From positions 1 to 52,555 of the forward strand of contig CASBQF010000300.1 of the NCBI GenBank assembly GCA_949127775.1: DNA of 52,555 nucleotides. The letters run 5' to 3'. How positions within the stretch are numbered: the stretch's first letter is position 1; the number at the start of each line of letters is the position of its first letter. This stretch comes from Oscillatoriales cyanobacterium PMM_0080 (lineage in GTDB: Bacteria; Cyanobacteriota; Cyanobacteriia; Cyanobacteriales; Microcoleaceae). The notes beneath the pieces are model-generated. The model was not told where the DNA came from, did no database searches, and worked only from the letters and a program-made list of their open reading frames with translations. The translations under genes and the position numbers were made by a program. Below are positions 1 to 8,700 of this stretch, piece by piece.

Positions 1-2
1 CA

Positions 3-239
<237 letters not shown>

Positions 240-259
240 TAAAACTCCCACTTCTTAGG

Positions 260-796
260 TCATGCAGGGGTGTTTGTCAGCACTGTGATATCCGTCCACC
301 CGTAGGCAATTTCTTTCAGTGCAACTCCTGCTCTGCTTGTCTCTATTTCTGCGACTTTTTCACCTCCTAAAAATTCATAAAACCGACAGGCCGAATTTTC
401 TCCCAGTACCCAAACTAGCATCGAATTAAAACTTGATTCTGCCAATTTTGTGGCAACTGTCCGCACGAGTTGCTGTCCGATTCCTTGACGCTGATATTCC
501 TCCAAAATATAGATGGCAAATAATTCTCCTTGATAAACATATTTGCCCATGCGCTCGCAACCACCCGAAGCAAAACCTACAATTTCTCCCGAGCTATTCT
601 CAGCAACGCAGACATAAATTCCAGTATTTTTAACGTTTTCCAGGGTTTCTTGCCAATCGCTTTCTCTTTTTTCATAGGACTGTTGTGCGAGATAATCTGC
701 TGGTATAATTTTTCGGTAAGCTGTGCGCCAAGTGTCTATATTGACCTGTGCAATTGCAGGTGCGTCAGCTATTTTAGCTTGTCTCACAATCATCAT
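260..796 (-). CDS. GNAT family N-acetyltransferase
   Basis: This 178-residue protein fits a single GNAT acetyltransferase domain. It opens with the strand MIVRQAKIADAPAIAQV typical of the fold. The acetyl-CoA pyrophosphate loop is visible as EEYQRQGIGQQL, matching the family motif (Q/R)xxGx(G/A), and the C-terminal ENSACRFYEFLGG is motif B. The acceptor substrate cannot be read from the sequence. The ATG start at 796 lies 23 nt inside the 3' end of the upstream diguanylate cyclase gene on the same strand, so the two are probably co-transcribed and translationally coupled. A link to cyclic-di-GMP signalling is only inference from this arrangement. Confidence 0.85.
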   Translation of the reverse strand: MMIVRQAKIADAPAIAQVNIDTWRTAYRKIIPADYLAQQSYEKRESDWQETLENVKNTGIYVCVAENSSGEIVGFASGGCERMGKYVYQGELFAIYILEEYQRQGIGQQLVRTVATKLAESSFNSMLVWVLGENSACRFYEFLGGEKVAEIETSRAGVALKEIAYGWTDITVLTNTPA

Positions 797-2927
797 CAGA
801 TACTCCTATCCCGCCGTGAAATTCTGTCTTAGAGTCTAGACAAACTATTCGATCGCGCCCTTCTAGTTTAGCTCGATACAGCGCGCGATCGGCCTCCCTA
901 ATCAACCACTCCACAGATAAGTCAGCAGCGGGCACAGCACTAGCTACGCCTATACTTGCCGTCACAAACTCACTTACCTTTGAATTTTCGTGAGGAATTG
1001 CCAGAGCATTCAAATCGCTGCGAATTGATTCAGCTACCTGCATTGCTCCCTTAGCATCGGTTTCTGGCAAAATCATTGCAAATTCTTCCCCACCGTAGCG
1101 GGCTGCTAAATCGCCTCCCCGGTGAGCATTTATGTCTAAAATTAGAGCTACTTTTTTTAGACATTCATCGCCTCCTTGATGCCCGTAGCGATCGTTGTAA
1201 AGCTTGAAAAAATCTAAATCGATCAAAATTAAAGACACAGGCTGTTTATCTCTACCCATCCGTTGCCATTCTGATTGCAATGTTTTGTCAAAACAGCGAC
1301 GGTTAGCAATCTGAGTCAAACCGTCCACAGATGCCAGTCTGTGCAATGCCTGATTAGCAGATTCTAGCTCTAATTTAGCCTGTTCTAAGGCTAAATTTTG
1401 CTGAGCTAATTTTTCACTTTGCTGTTTTTCTTGTTCGTACAAAAACCGGATTGAAGCTTCAGCTTCTTGCAATTCTTTCTCCGCATATTTGCGCTTGACA
1501 AACTGCCCTAATTGGGAACCCACCGCGGCCATCATTTGAAGTAAGTCTTCATCCGATGGCTGTTTTTCCCGGCAGAAAAAAGTCATTACCCCTACAACTT
1601 GACCGCTAGCGCGAATTGGGAAACCGAAGGCCGATCGCAATCCTGCTTTAGCTGCTAAGTCCGATCGTACAAAATTGCGATCCTTAAGAAGATCCGTAAT
1701 CCACTGCGGATAACCGGTGTTCCAAACTATTCCCGGCAAACCCGCACCAGGCTCAAGAGTAATCTGCTGGCAATTTTCCACAAACTCCCCAACTTCACTT
1801 CCCCGCCGCCAAACTCCCACTCGCAGCAACAAAGGCATATCTTCAACATTACTATCTGGTACAGTCAATAAAAATGGTACTGGATTGCACGTATCTTCCG
1901 CATCAAATTTAGTCTCTTTTTCATCCACAGGCGTCCAAAGTTCGCCGATATCCCACCCCAAACTTTCACAAATAGCTTGCATAATTTTCGGAGTGGCGCT
2001 CTCTAAAGAACCAGATTCTGACATGATTCGAGCTACTGCATACTGTGCTGCTTGACGCTTTTTTGTCCGTTGTTCCTCGGTGATATCTCTGCCCACATAG
2101 ACAAAATCTTGTATGATTTTGTTGTCTGAGTGCTTGCTTTCTATGCTTGTCTCGATAGTGGAGCAGGAAAATGCAACTGTCAGCTTTGAACCTTTTTTAG
2201 TTGTACAAGCTACTTTTACTTGATGCCAAGATTCATTTTTCAGTTCAAGAGGTAGCTGGCTAACTTGACGCAATAATTCCTCATCCGCCGTAATCATCGA
2301 GATTGGTTGACCGATTAATTCTGATTCGGTATATCCAAATAATAGTTGGGTTGATTGATTCACTTTTTTGATTTTACCGGCTTGCGTTGTCACCAATAAA
2401 ATATCATTGATGGAATTAAGTATTTTATCAATATAATCGCGAGCGCTAGCCAAGTAATCAACTTTAATACTGTTTTCGTTTGCTGCCTTAATCATACTTT
2501 GCTGAATCACAGCAGAGTCTGTTACGTCTTCACAGAAAATAATTAATCTCTCAGAATTAAGATGCTCTTTATGACCAAAAAAATATAAATCTAGATACAA
2601 ATAAGAGCCATCATTTAAAATTCTGGTCACTGATTTTAATTGGAAACTTGGCTGTCGTTGTTCTAGAATATCATCTAGCAGTTCTTCAATTCCGATCAGT
2701 TCGGGAAAACTATTGCGCACATCTTTGCCTTTTTCCACCTCATCAGGAATGTCGGCAAATTCTTGTACATTCAAGGAAGTTTCTTGAATCTTCAATTCCC
2801 GATCGACTGCGAGGTATTCAATGCGACGCAAGGATAATAGTTTGTCAAGCAGGTTGTTAATAGCTTGGGGGCTAATCTGTAAACTTAATTTGGGAAGCAT
2901 TTCGTTATTATAGAGCATCACACTCAA
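774..2927 (-). CDS. PAS-GAF-GGDEF diguanylate cyclase
   Basis: This 717-residue protein is predicted to be soluble. A PAS domain lies at about 165-290 (ILNSINDILLVTTQAGKIKKVN), a GAF domain at about 295-475, a coiled-coil linker at about 480-530, and a GGDEF domain at 530-697. The active-site loop is RYGGEEF at 610-616, so diguanylate cyclase activity is expected. An RxxD sequence at 603-606, just before it, matches the inhibitory I-site, suggesting product feedback by cyclic di-GMP. The first 160 residues look like a degenerate extra PAS sensor. The frame opens at a TTG (2927); ATG codons at 2918 and 2900 are alternative starts. The 3' end overlaps the GNAT gene. The sensed ligand is unknown. 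Confidence 0.9.
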   Translation of the reverse strand: MSVMLYNNEMLPKLSLQISPQAINNLLDKLLSLRRIEYLAVDRELKIQETSLNVQEFADIPDEVEKGKDVRNSFPELIGIEELLDDILEQRQPSFQLKSVTRILNDGSYLYLDLYFFGHKEHLNSERLIIFCEDVTDSAVIQQSMIKAANENSIKVDYLASARDYIDKILNSINDILLVTTQAGKIKKVNQSTQLLFGYTESELIGQPISMITADEELLRQVSQLPLELKNESWHQVKVACTTKKGSKLTVAFSCSTIETSIESKHSDNKIIQDFVYVGRDITEEQRTKKRQAAQYAVARIMSESGSLESATPKIMQAICESLGWDIGELWTPVDEKETKFDAEDTCNPVPFLLTVPDSNVEDMPLLLRVGVWRRGSEVGEFVENCQQITLEPGAGLPGIVWNTGYPQWITDLLKDRNFVRSDLAAKAGLRSAFGFPIRASGQVVGVMTFFCREKQPSDEDLLQMMAAVGSQLGQFVKRKYAEKELQEAEASIRFLYEQEKQQSEKLAQQNLALEQAKLELESANQALHRLASVDGLTQIANRRCFDKTLQSEWQRMGRDKQPVSLILIDLDFFKLYNDRYGHQGGDECLKKVALILDINAHRGGDLAARYGGEEFAMILPETDAKGAMQVAESIRSDLNALAIPHENSKVSEFVTASIGVASAVPAADLSVEWLIREADRALYRAKLEGRDRIVCLDSKTEFHGGIGVSDDDCETS

Positions 2928-3399
2928 GGGTTAGCAGATGAAATTAGTTGTTGTTTTGCTGCTATTTCTCATGGGAATTTTGATACTAGGGATGTAAGCA
3001 ATTGTTACCGCTGGCTAATTTAGCGAAACAATAAATTTTGGATTGTGCAAGCAGTTTCTTCCCTATTTTAAAAATGGAAAAATATTAATCTTACCACTTC
3101 TTTTGTGAGCAAGCGCAGTCAAAACCCGTCTTGATTCACGCTTGGATTTATTAACAATACGTAGTGGTGGGCACTATTTGTTTGTGCAGCACATTTTAAA
3201 TTGTAGATTCCCCGAGCTTGCTGACAACCGCTATAGTTGACGATGGGTACAGTCAATTTAACTGTTACCTTTCATTCAGCACCATTCCTATAGACATTAC
3301 CTGCCCTGGGTATTTATGTCAAGTTTTGTAAAGGAGCTGTGACATTAAAGTGATATGATTTATCACAATTTGTATAAAAGCTAAAAAATACTCTGCTAA
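2928..3399. other. Intergenic region between divergent genes
   Basis: These 472 bases separate the leftward GGDEF gene from the rightward HAD gene, so promoters for both must lie here. The sequence is AT-rich. A 19-codon hydrophobic ORF at 2938-2997 on the plus strand has no supporting features. No hairpin, repeat family member or RNA gene was recognised. Confidence 0.5.
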
Positions 3400-4083
3400 A
3401 TGCTGAGACTTATTACTGACTTTGACGGCCCGATCGTGGATGTGTCCGATCGCTATTACCGAGTTTACCAGGAGTGTCTGACTGAGACTTCTGGTGAGGG
3501 GCAAACAGTGCGCGAATTACCGAAAGCCGAGTTTTGGGACATGAAGCGTGCACGGGTTCCCGAAACCGAAATCGGCATCCTCTCAGGATTAGACGCAGCG
3601 CAAGCCGGGGAATTTGCCCAGAAACGCCGTCAAATTATCCACACGCTTGACTACCTGAAGTACGATCGACCTGTTGCTAGCGCCGTGGAAACGCTCGAAA
3701 AGGTGCAACGCGCTGGAGTAGACTTAGTGGTGATGACGATGCGGCGAGTCAAGGAACTAGATGAAGCCTTCAACCGCTGTAATTTAGGGCATTTTTTCCC
3801 AGAAAACCGTCGCTATTGCCTCCCCAACGATTACGTCAAAACTGGGGATGTCAAAGATAAGCCTTTGCTGATGGCAAAAGCTCTTGCCGAACTGCCGCCG
3901 GCTTCTGATATTTGGATGGTGGGGGATACGGAGGCAGATATCGTTGCAGCTAAAACGCACGGTGTCAAGGTAATTGGTGTTTTGTGCGGAATTCGCGATC
4001 GGGCCCAATTAGAAATGCACCAACCGGATTTAATTGCCAATAATTTGAGCGAAGCAGTTGAGATTATTTTGGATAGTTATTAG
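3400..4083 (+). CDS. HAD superfamily hydrolase
   Basis: This 227-residue protein is typical of small HAD phosphatases. Motif I is ITDFDGPIVD near the N terminus, with the nucleophile Asp7 and the acid Asp9. Motif IV is MVGDTEADIVAAK, with the GDxxxD magnesium ligands, and the C terminus has GVLCGIRDR. A helical cap fits between residues 15 and 95. The physiological phosphate substrate cannot be told from sequence. The gene stands alone: the upstream neighbour is divergent, and downstream lies a simple-sequence palindromic stretch and then a convergent gene. Confidence 0.85.
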   Translation: MLRLITDFDGPIVDVSDRYYRVYQECLTETSGEGQTVRELPKAEFWDMKRARVPETEIGILSGLDAAQAGEFAQKRRQIIHTLDYLKYDRPVASAVETLEKVQRAGVDLVVMTMRRVKELDEAFNRCNLGHFFPENRRYCLPNDYVKTGDVKDKPLLMAKALAELPPASDIWMVGDTEADIVAAKTHGVKVIGVLCGIRDRAQLEMHQPDLIANNLSEAVEIILDSY

Positions 4084-4229
4084 TTATTGGTTATTGGTTA
4101 TTGGTTATTGGTCATTGGTTATTGGCTCTTAATTGTTGTTAGTTGTGATTAACAATCAACAAATAACACCGAAGAACTAGGAACCAACAAATCACAAATA
4201 ACTAATCACAAATAACCACTAACTACTAA
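4084..4229. repeat. Simple heptamer repeat followed by its inverse complement
   Basis: Directly after the HAD stop codon the heptamer TTATTGG (with one TCATTGG variant) is repeated about five times. Further on, runs such as CAAATAACCA and AACTAACTA resemble the complementary strand. The stretch can fold into a weak AT-rich hairpin and sits between two convergent genes, where it may act as a loose terminator. It has no coding appearance. Confidence 0.6.
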
Positions 4230-4841
4230 CTATCGCAGAAAACCGCTGACTAGCCACAGAATTAAAAACGTAAACAAAGCAATAAATTTCTCTGTTGTGA
4301 TAAATCCGGTACTGAGTAAAGGGCCCAAAAGACCTCCCAGCACTAAGCCTATAACCAAGCCACCCACTGTCAGTAGCACAGCCCGACCAAATTTTTGTTC
4401 CTTGCGATTCAGAAAATAAAGACAAGAGCCGACCCCAATAGCCAGAGTCAACTGTAGTAAAGAATCATTAGCCGCCGGATAAATACTCAGTCCGCCTAAC
4501 CCCGCATAAACGCCAGCGGGCCACAAAATGTCCGATCGACTAGGAGTATCGATCAGGCGCTGCAACCAAGCTGGGCTGCCCGATGGAGCAGACGGAGTAA
4601 AGCTTGGGGGTGCGACAGTCAGCCGCTCAGGAAAGCGAATGCGTTCGGGGACTTTAATCTTACCTTCCTGTCGTTGCCGCAGGCGATCCATGAGAATCGC
4701 GTCGTAAGCAACTTCGATCGATTCCAAACGTTTCTTGTCACCGCTGTACTGCTCGGCTAGACGGGCCCGGGCCTCTTGCACTTCGTCAAAAGAAGCATCT
4801 TCATCGACTTCAAGCAGTTGATAGGGAGTTGGCTCACTCAT
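4230..4841 (-). CDS. CPP1-like/DUF3353 membrane protein with J-like N terminus
   Basis: The start was set at the ATG at 4841 (MSEPTPYQLLEVDEDASF), giving 203 residues. The open frame runs further upstream to 5114, but that part reads like non-coding sequence. Residues 1-60 resemble a J-domain without HPD (YQLLEVDEDASFDEVQEAR). Residues about 105-203 hold three to four hydrophobic segments (LWPAGVYAGLGGLSIYP, AVLLTVGGLVIGLVLGG, FIALFTFLILWLVSGF). This arrangement is that of the CPP1 family, which in plants chaperones protochlorophyllide oxidoreductase in plastid membranes. A thylakoid or plasma-membrane chaperone-like role is inferred by family only. Confidence 0.8.
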   Translation of the reverse strand: MSEPTPYQLLEVDEDASFDEVQEARARLAEQYSGDKKRLESIEVAYDAILMDRLRQRQEGKIKVPERIRFPERLTVAPPSFTPSAPSGSPAWLQRLIDTPSRSDILWPAGVYAGLGGLSIYPAANDSLLQLTLAIGVGSCLYFLNRKEQKFGRAVLLTVGGLVIGLVLGGLLGPLLSTGFITTEKFIALFTFLILWLVSGFLR

Positions 4842-5074
4842 TTGAAATAACCCGCTGAAGACTCTCGTTGATATGACAATCTTAACAAGAGAGGAAAGCG
4901 GGGCGGGGGCGATCGCCGCTTTCCCAAAAGTTTGGCTGCTAGTTTTTAGTGCTTTAGGACAGGAACCAGCAAACCTTGCGAAGGCAGAAGGCATAAGGTA
5001 GAAGGCATTCGGCATTCGGAAATAAAAATCATCAATCTTAAGATTTTTATTTAGATTGTTATTTTTAGAGCTGG

Positions 5075-5466
5075 CTATGTGAAGTACAAGGGCGCTGACC
5101 TCTCGGTACAGCACGAGCTTACCAATTCAATGGCAACCGCCAAGCGGGAACTGCGTAGTCCTTTTGGTCTTACATTGCCTCTCCCGGGCAGGAGTCCTGG
5201 TTTCCAAGACCCATACTTTTTCTGGCAATACGCCCCGTTTAGCTTGGTTGTCGCATAGGAGATCATGACCAAGATCACTAAATTATATCAAAGAATTTGC
5301 TCGTTTCCTCATCTACCCCGACCCTGTTCCCAGTGGCGAAGAGGAATTCGACCTTGGGATGGAATCCTCAACTCGATCGCATTCATCCCGTCGCTCACCC
5401 TCGATTGGGTAGAGCGCTCTTGATGAATGCCCTTCGAGCTAAAACTTCACATTGTGGCGAATACGC
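5075..5466. mobile_element. Possible decayed IS200/IS605-type element end
   Basis: This GC-richer stretch has no intact gene and looks foreign to its flanks. On the minus strand, 5075-5278 is open for 67 codons, and part of it (GRGNVRPKGLRSSRL) loosely recalls TnpB C-terminal tails. At 5379-5430 there is a strong imperfect hairpin (outer arms GCATTCAT and ATGAATGC; inner pairs CGCTC/GAGCG and ACCC/GGGT), of the kind found at subterminal ends of IS200/IS605 elements. No transposase domain is readable, so this is a weak call. It may instead be an unrelated structured non-coding region upstream of the CPP1-like gene. Confidence 0.3.
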
Positions 5467-6348
5467 TTAGCAGGGACTTGTGTCGCAGGTGCTGACAATT
5501 CCCGACCACTGGATTTTTTTTAGTCGATCGCGGCGGTAGGAAAAAAAGCGATCGGAGTCAGAATAAGTACAGAAAGGAGCGATCGCCACTTGAGAAAGAT
5601 CGATTCCCAACTGCTGCAATTGCAGAGCATTGCAGAGGCGAACATCCAAGCGTACTTTTCCCGGTTCTGGATCTGCCAACACAGGGGTTTCGGGCAGTTG
5701 GTGCAAAAACTCTAGAATGCTGTCGGCTGTTGCACTAACGGCATTCTGCGGAGCAATCGTGGCTCCTAGTTCCGCTGCCACTTCCACAGATACCTGGTAA
5801 ACCTTTCCAGCGATCGCCGGCCCCATAGCAATTTTCAGATTTTCTGTTTTACTGCCTTGTGCCACAAGTTGAGCGATCGCCTCTGGTAGTATCTTAGCAG
5901 CAGTCCCGCGCCAACCGGCGTGAACTGCTGCAACCAGTCCCGTACAACTATCAGCAATTAGCACCGGCACGCAGTCGGCCGAGCAAACCCAAAGTGCCTC
6001 CAATTCTCCCCGAGCCACCAAGCCATCACCCGACTCATAGGTTTGAACAGACGATCCCATCGCCGTCACAGGGGGCAATTGACTGGTGTTGAGTACCACA
6101 TTGCCGTGTATTTGCTGGAGGCGGTAAACCTGGGCTCCGGGTGCGAGAATTTCGGTTAGCTCGATCGGGCCTCGGGGCGAAAAATCGCGAGTAAAAAAGC
6201 CATGAGACCAACGAGAAAGCAAACTACAAGTCAGATAGGGCAAGCCTTCCCAGCTTTGCCACTGCCAACCAATATCGTCAGTTAGTCCGGTGCATTCAGA
6301 GTCAGGAAAATTTGTCAAGCGATCGCCAGCTACAGTCATCAAACCCAT
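5467..6348 (-). CDS. pgeF: Peptidoglycan editing factor PgeF (YfiH/laccase-domain family)
   Basis: This 293-residue protein carries the YfiH/DUF152 fold. The conserved VHAGWRGTAAKI segment and the upstream CSADCVPVLIAD segment hold the Cys and His zinc/copper ligands. A second conserved block is MGPAIAGKVYQV, and the C-terminal CTYSDSDRFFSYRRD is the usual end of the family. Members are described as editing or cleaving misincorporated residues in peptidoglycan precursors and as having purine-nucleoside phosphorylase or laccase-like activity; which applies here is not shown. ATG codons exist at 6348 and 6339. The neighbouring M23 peptidase on the opposite strand is also a cell-wall gene, but there is no operon. 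Confidence 0.9.
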   Translation of the reverse strand: MGLMTVAGDRLTNFPDSECTGLTDDIGWQWQSWEGLPYLTCSLLSRWSHGFFTRDFSPRGPIELTEILAPGAQVYRLQQIHGNVVLNTSQLPPVTAMGSSVQTYESGDGLVARGELEALWVCSADCVPVLIADSCTGLVAAVHAGWRGTAAKILPEAIAQLVAQGSKTENLKIAMGPAIAGKVYQVSVEVAAELGATIAPQNAVSATADSILEFLHQLPETPVLADPEPGKVRLDVRLCNALQLQQLGIDLSQVAIAPFCTYSDSDRFFSYRRDRLKKIQWSGIVSTCDTSPC

Positions 6349-6861
6349 CCTTCCCCAAGCGAATGATTTCTCTTGTATTTTAAGTCAACAATTTTGCTGA
6401 CGGGTGTTTAAATTGACGATCGACTTTAACTCAAACAATCGCGCTGCTGATCGCCTTGAAGCTATTCTGCATCTAGATTTAATTTTTCCTGCTTCAGATC
6501 AACGACTCGCTGATGGCTTCTTCAAACCAGATTGTTAAAAAAATTAGATGCGTGTCAGCAATGCTTCTGGCCGAGGGCCCCGAAATTTGGCGGAACGCCA
6601 GAGCAAAAATGCCGCAAATAATTGACATAGACGATCGCCAAAGCGCTATCATCAGTTTGGTGATCGGAGGCTAAGAGAGCTGGTGCAATCGAGATCGAAA
6701 AAACCAGGGGATCGATCGCGACTCGACGCAGCGACACTCAAGCTTGTTCAATGCGCCAAAAAAATTGCCTCAAGCCCGGTAAAATCAATTACGGCTGTAT
6801 TTAAAGACAAGGATTGCTATACATTCGATCCTGACTCCGAGCTCCTTGCACCCCCGTTGAG
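6349..6861. other. Intergenic region between divergent pgeF and M23 genes
   Basis: This 513-base gap must contain promoters in both directions. It has several CGATCG sites. A short out-of-frame ORF at 6683-6880 is not supported by composition or motif. No hairpin, riboswitch or repeat-family member was recognised. Confidence 0.5.
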
Positions 6862-8604
6862 TTGGAAAAAAAAATCGTGAAACCACTTCCAGACAAGCAA
6901 ATAACAGCCCCTTTGAACACCAAACAGCAAAAAAAGAACCCTACAGGCGCCAGGACTCGATCGCGCCTTTTGTCCGAGCGATCGCTGCTGGTGGGACTGG
7001 GTTGCCTTGCCAGTCTGGGAATGCTCAGCAAAGGCATCGTTTCGGCCCAGAGCGAAACTCCGCCAGCAGGACAAGCCTTCCCCGGCGCAGCAGAACTCCA
7101 GCCACTATTTGAAGCTCCTCTGCCGCCCCCGGAACCAGCAGCCAGCCAAGTGCAGCCAGAACCATACTCTGCACCGCAGGCAGAAGTTCCAGCCCGATCG
7201 CCAGAATACGCCACCGAACCACCTCCAGCCAGTTATTATCTGCCGGAACCCGCCCTGATACCCCTGCCAGAAGCAACTGCCCAGGAGCCTCCTTTTGAAG
7301 CGCCAGTTAACCCAGCCAACGCTTACACCGACAACACAGACTACAGCGTTGGTGCTACCAGTGACTACCAAGCGCCGACAACAATAGAGTTTGCAGAACG
7401 ATCGACCGGCTGCGAAGGTTCCCTGTCAGCAGGACAAGGAGTTGGTAATTTGTGCACGCCTCCTGGTGTTTCCCAGCCGATGACGGCAGATGCAGCATCA
7501 CCAAACAAGCCGGAAAGTCCGATCGTAGGTGGTTCATATGTTGCAACCCCTCCTCCTCGAAATTTGGCACAACAAAGCCTTCCCGGGAATATTCGGACTC
7601 TTCCGGGCAACGTTCGGGGAACTGTTGCCGGAAATAATAGCCCGAATGCCGTCAGCAAAGTCGGTCAAGCCGTTCAACGAATAGGCAACCAGGTTTGGGG
7701 GAGTTCAAACCCGCCAGAATCTGCCTATGCACCTCCAGGCGACTCGGCTAATGGATATTCTGCTAACTCTGGATACTCGGTCAACCCCGCATCTTACAGC
7801 AGCGAACCACCTCCCAGCATGGGACTCGGCCCAATTCAAGTCGGTGCAGTTAGTGTCAGTAGTGGCAGTAATACAGGTTTTGCTTACTACAATCTCACAC
7901 CTCGTCCCGCAGGCCTGCCTGGAAATGGCAACAGCAGCCTGCTGTTTCCGCTATCTATTGCTGCCGACATTACTTCACCCTTTGGGTGGCGGACTCATCC
8001 CGTTACAGGCTCCGGTAGGTTTCATACTGGAACTGACTTGGGAGCGCCGATGGGCACGCCCGTACTGGCCGCTTATGCAGGTCAAGTTGCAATTGCCGAT
8101 TGGTTGGGAGGCTACGGTTTGACGGTAGTTCTGAATCACCAAAAAAATTCTCAGGAAACTCTTTACGGACACCTTTCGGAACTGTTTGTGAAACCGGGAG
8201 AGTTTGTCAAACAGGGAGATACCATCGGCCGCGTCGGTAGCACGGGAATGTCTACAGGGCCTCACCTCCACTTCGAGATTCGGCAAATGACCGATCGGGG
8301 TTGGGTGGCGATCGATCCTGGTTCTCAGCTAGAGTTTGCTGTAGCCAGAATGCTCGGCACTTTGGAAACCGCCAAAGTACCGCAAATGCCGAAAATGGTG
8401 GACATACAAAGTGCTAAGGGGCTCAAGGATTTGGAAAACGATCTGCCCCAGCTTCCACCTCTACCGCTAGGAATGGATATCGAAGTTCACAACCTCCAGC
8501 CGCCATTCCCAGAACTCACTAAAGCTGACAATTCTAAGCCCAAAGAATCCGAAGCCATCAAACCCAAAACTCAGAAGCAAGCTAACAATTCAGTGGACAA
8601 TTGA
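6862..8604 (+). CDS. M23 (LytM-type) peptidase, secreted or membrane-anchored
   Basis: This 580-residue protein has a basic N terminus and a hydrophobic segment at about 42-62 (LLVGLGCLASLGMLS), which fits a signal anchor. About 270 residues of Pro/Ser/Gln-rich low-complexity sequence follow. The M23 domain spans about 370-490. Its metal-site blocks are ITSPFGWRTHP, RFHTGTDLGAPMG (HxxxD), LYGHLSEL and GPHLHFEIR (HxH), so the endopeptidase is expected to be active on peptidoglycan cross-links. The start is uncertain: the frame offers TTG at 6862 and GTG at 6877, neither with a clear Shine-Dalgarno. The last codons and stop lie inside a repeat arm shared with 25.5 and 43.3 kb. Confidence 0.85.
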   Translation: MEKKIVKPLPDKQITAPLNTKQQKKNPTGARTRSRLLSERSLLVGLGCLASLGMLSKGIVSAQSETPPAGQAFPGAAELQPLFEAPLPPPEPAASQVQPEPYSAPQAEVPARSPEYATEPPPASYYLPEPALIPLPEATAQEPPFEAPVNPANAYTDNTDYSVGATSDYQAPTTIEFAERSTGCEGSLSAGQGVGNLCTPPGVSQPMTADAASPNKPESPIVGGSYVATPPPRNLAQQSLPGNIRTLPGNVRGTVAGNNSPNAVSKVGQAVQRIGNQVWGSSNPPESAYAPPGDSANGYSANSGYSVNPASYSSEPPPSMGLGPIQVGAVSVSSGSNTGFAYYNLTPRPAGLPGNGNSSLLFPLSIAADITSPFGWRTHPVTGSGRFHTGTDLGAPMGTPVLAAYAGQVAIADWLGGYGLTVVLNHQKNSQETLYGHLSELFVKPGEFVKQGDTIGRVGSTGMSTGPHLHFEIRQMTDRGWVAIDPGSQLEFAVARMLGTLETAKVPQMPKMVDIQSAKGLKDLENDLPQLPPLPLGMDIEVHNLQPPFPELTKADNSKPKESEAIKPKTQKQANNSVDN

Positions 8605-8700
8605 CAGTGGACAATTGACAGCTTGAGAGCGACCTCTTTCTTCTAGGTAGAGGTCGCTGTCACAGTTCAGTTGATAATTGTCAATTGTCAACTGAACAGG
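8590..8700. repeat. Repeat family B, copy 1: palindromic element across a gene junction
   Basis: A 9-bp perfect stem (GCGACCTCT at 8629-8637, AGAGGTCGC at 8649-8657) is flanked by arms built of CAATTGACA-like units on the left and TCAATTGTCAAC-like units on the right. Related copies occur at 25512-25620 and, inverted, at 43313-43420. The left arm covers the stop of the M23 gene and the right arm covers the TTG start proposed for the glycosyltransferase. The hairpin could also act as a terminator, though a T-run is lacking. Confidence 0.75.

Noticed and set aside
2938-2997. 19-codon hydrophobic ORF on the plus strand (MKLVVVLLLFLMGILIL)
   Set aside because: Too short, no ribosome site, and not matching any known small photosystem or cytochrome subunit; likely chance.
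4842-5114. 91-residue N-terminal extension of the CPP1-like protein
   Set aside because: Its composition is non-coding, and family members start at the MSEPTPYQLL-type sequence.
6683-6880. 65-codon ORF upstream of the M23 gene
   Set aside because: Out of frame with the peptidase, no motif, and overlaps the M23 start; considered a shadow.
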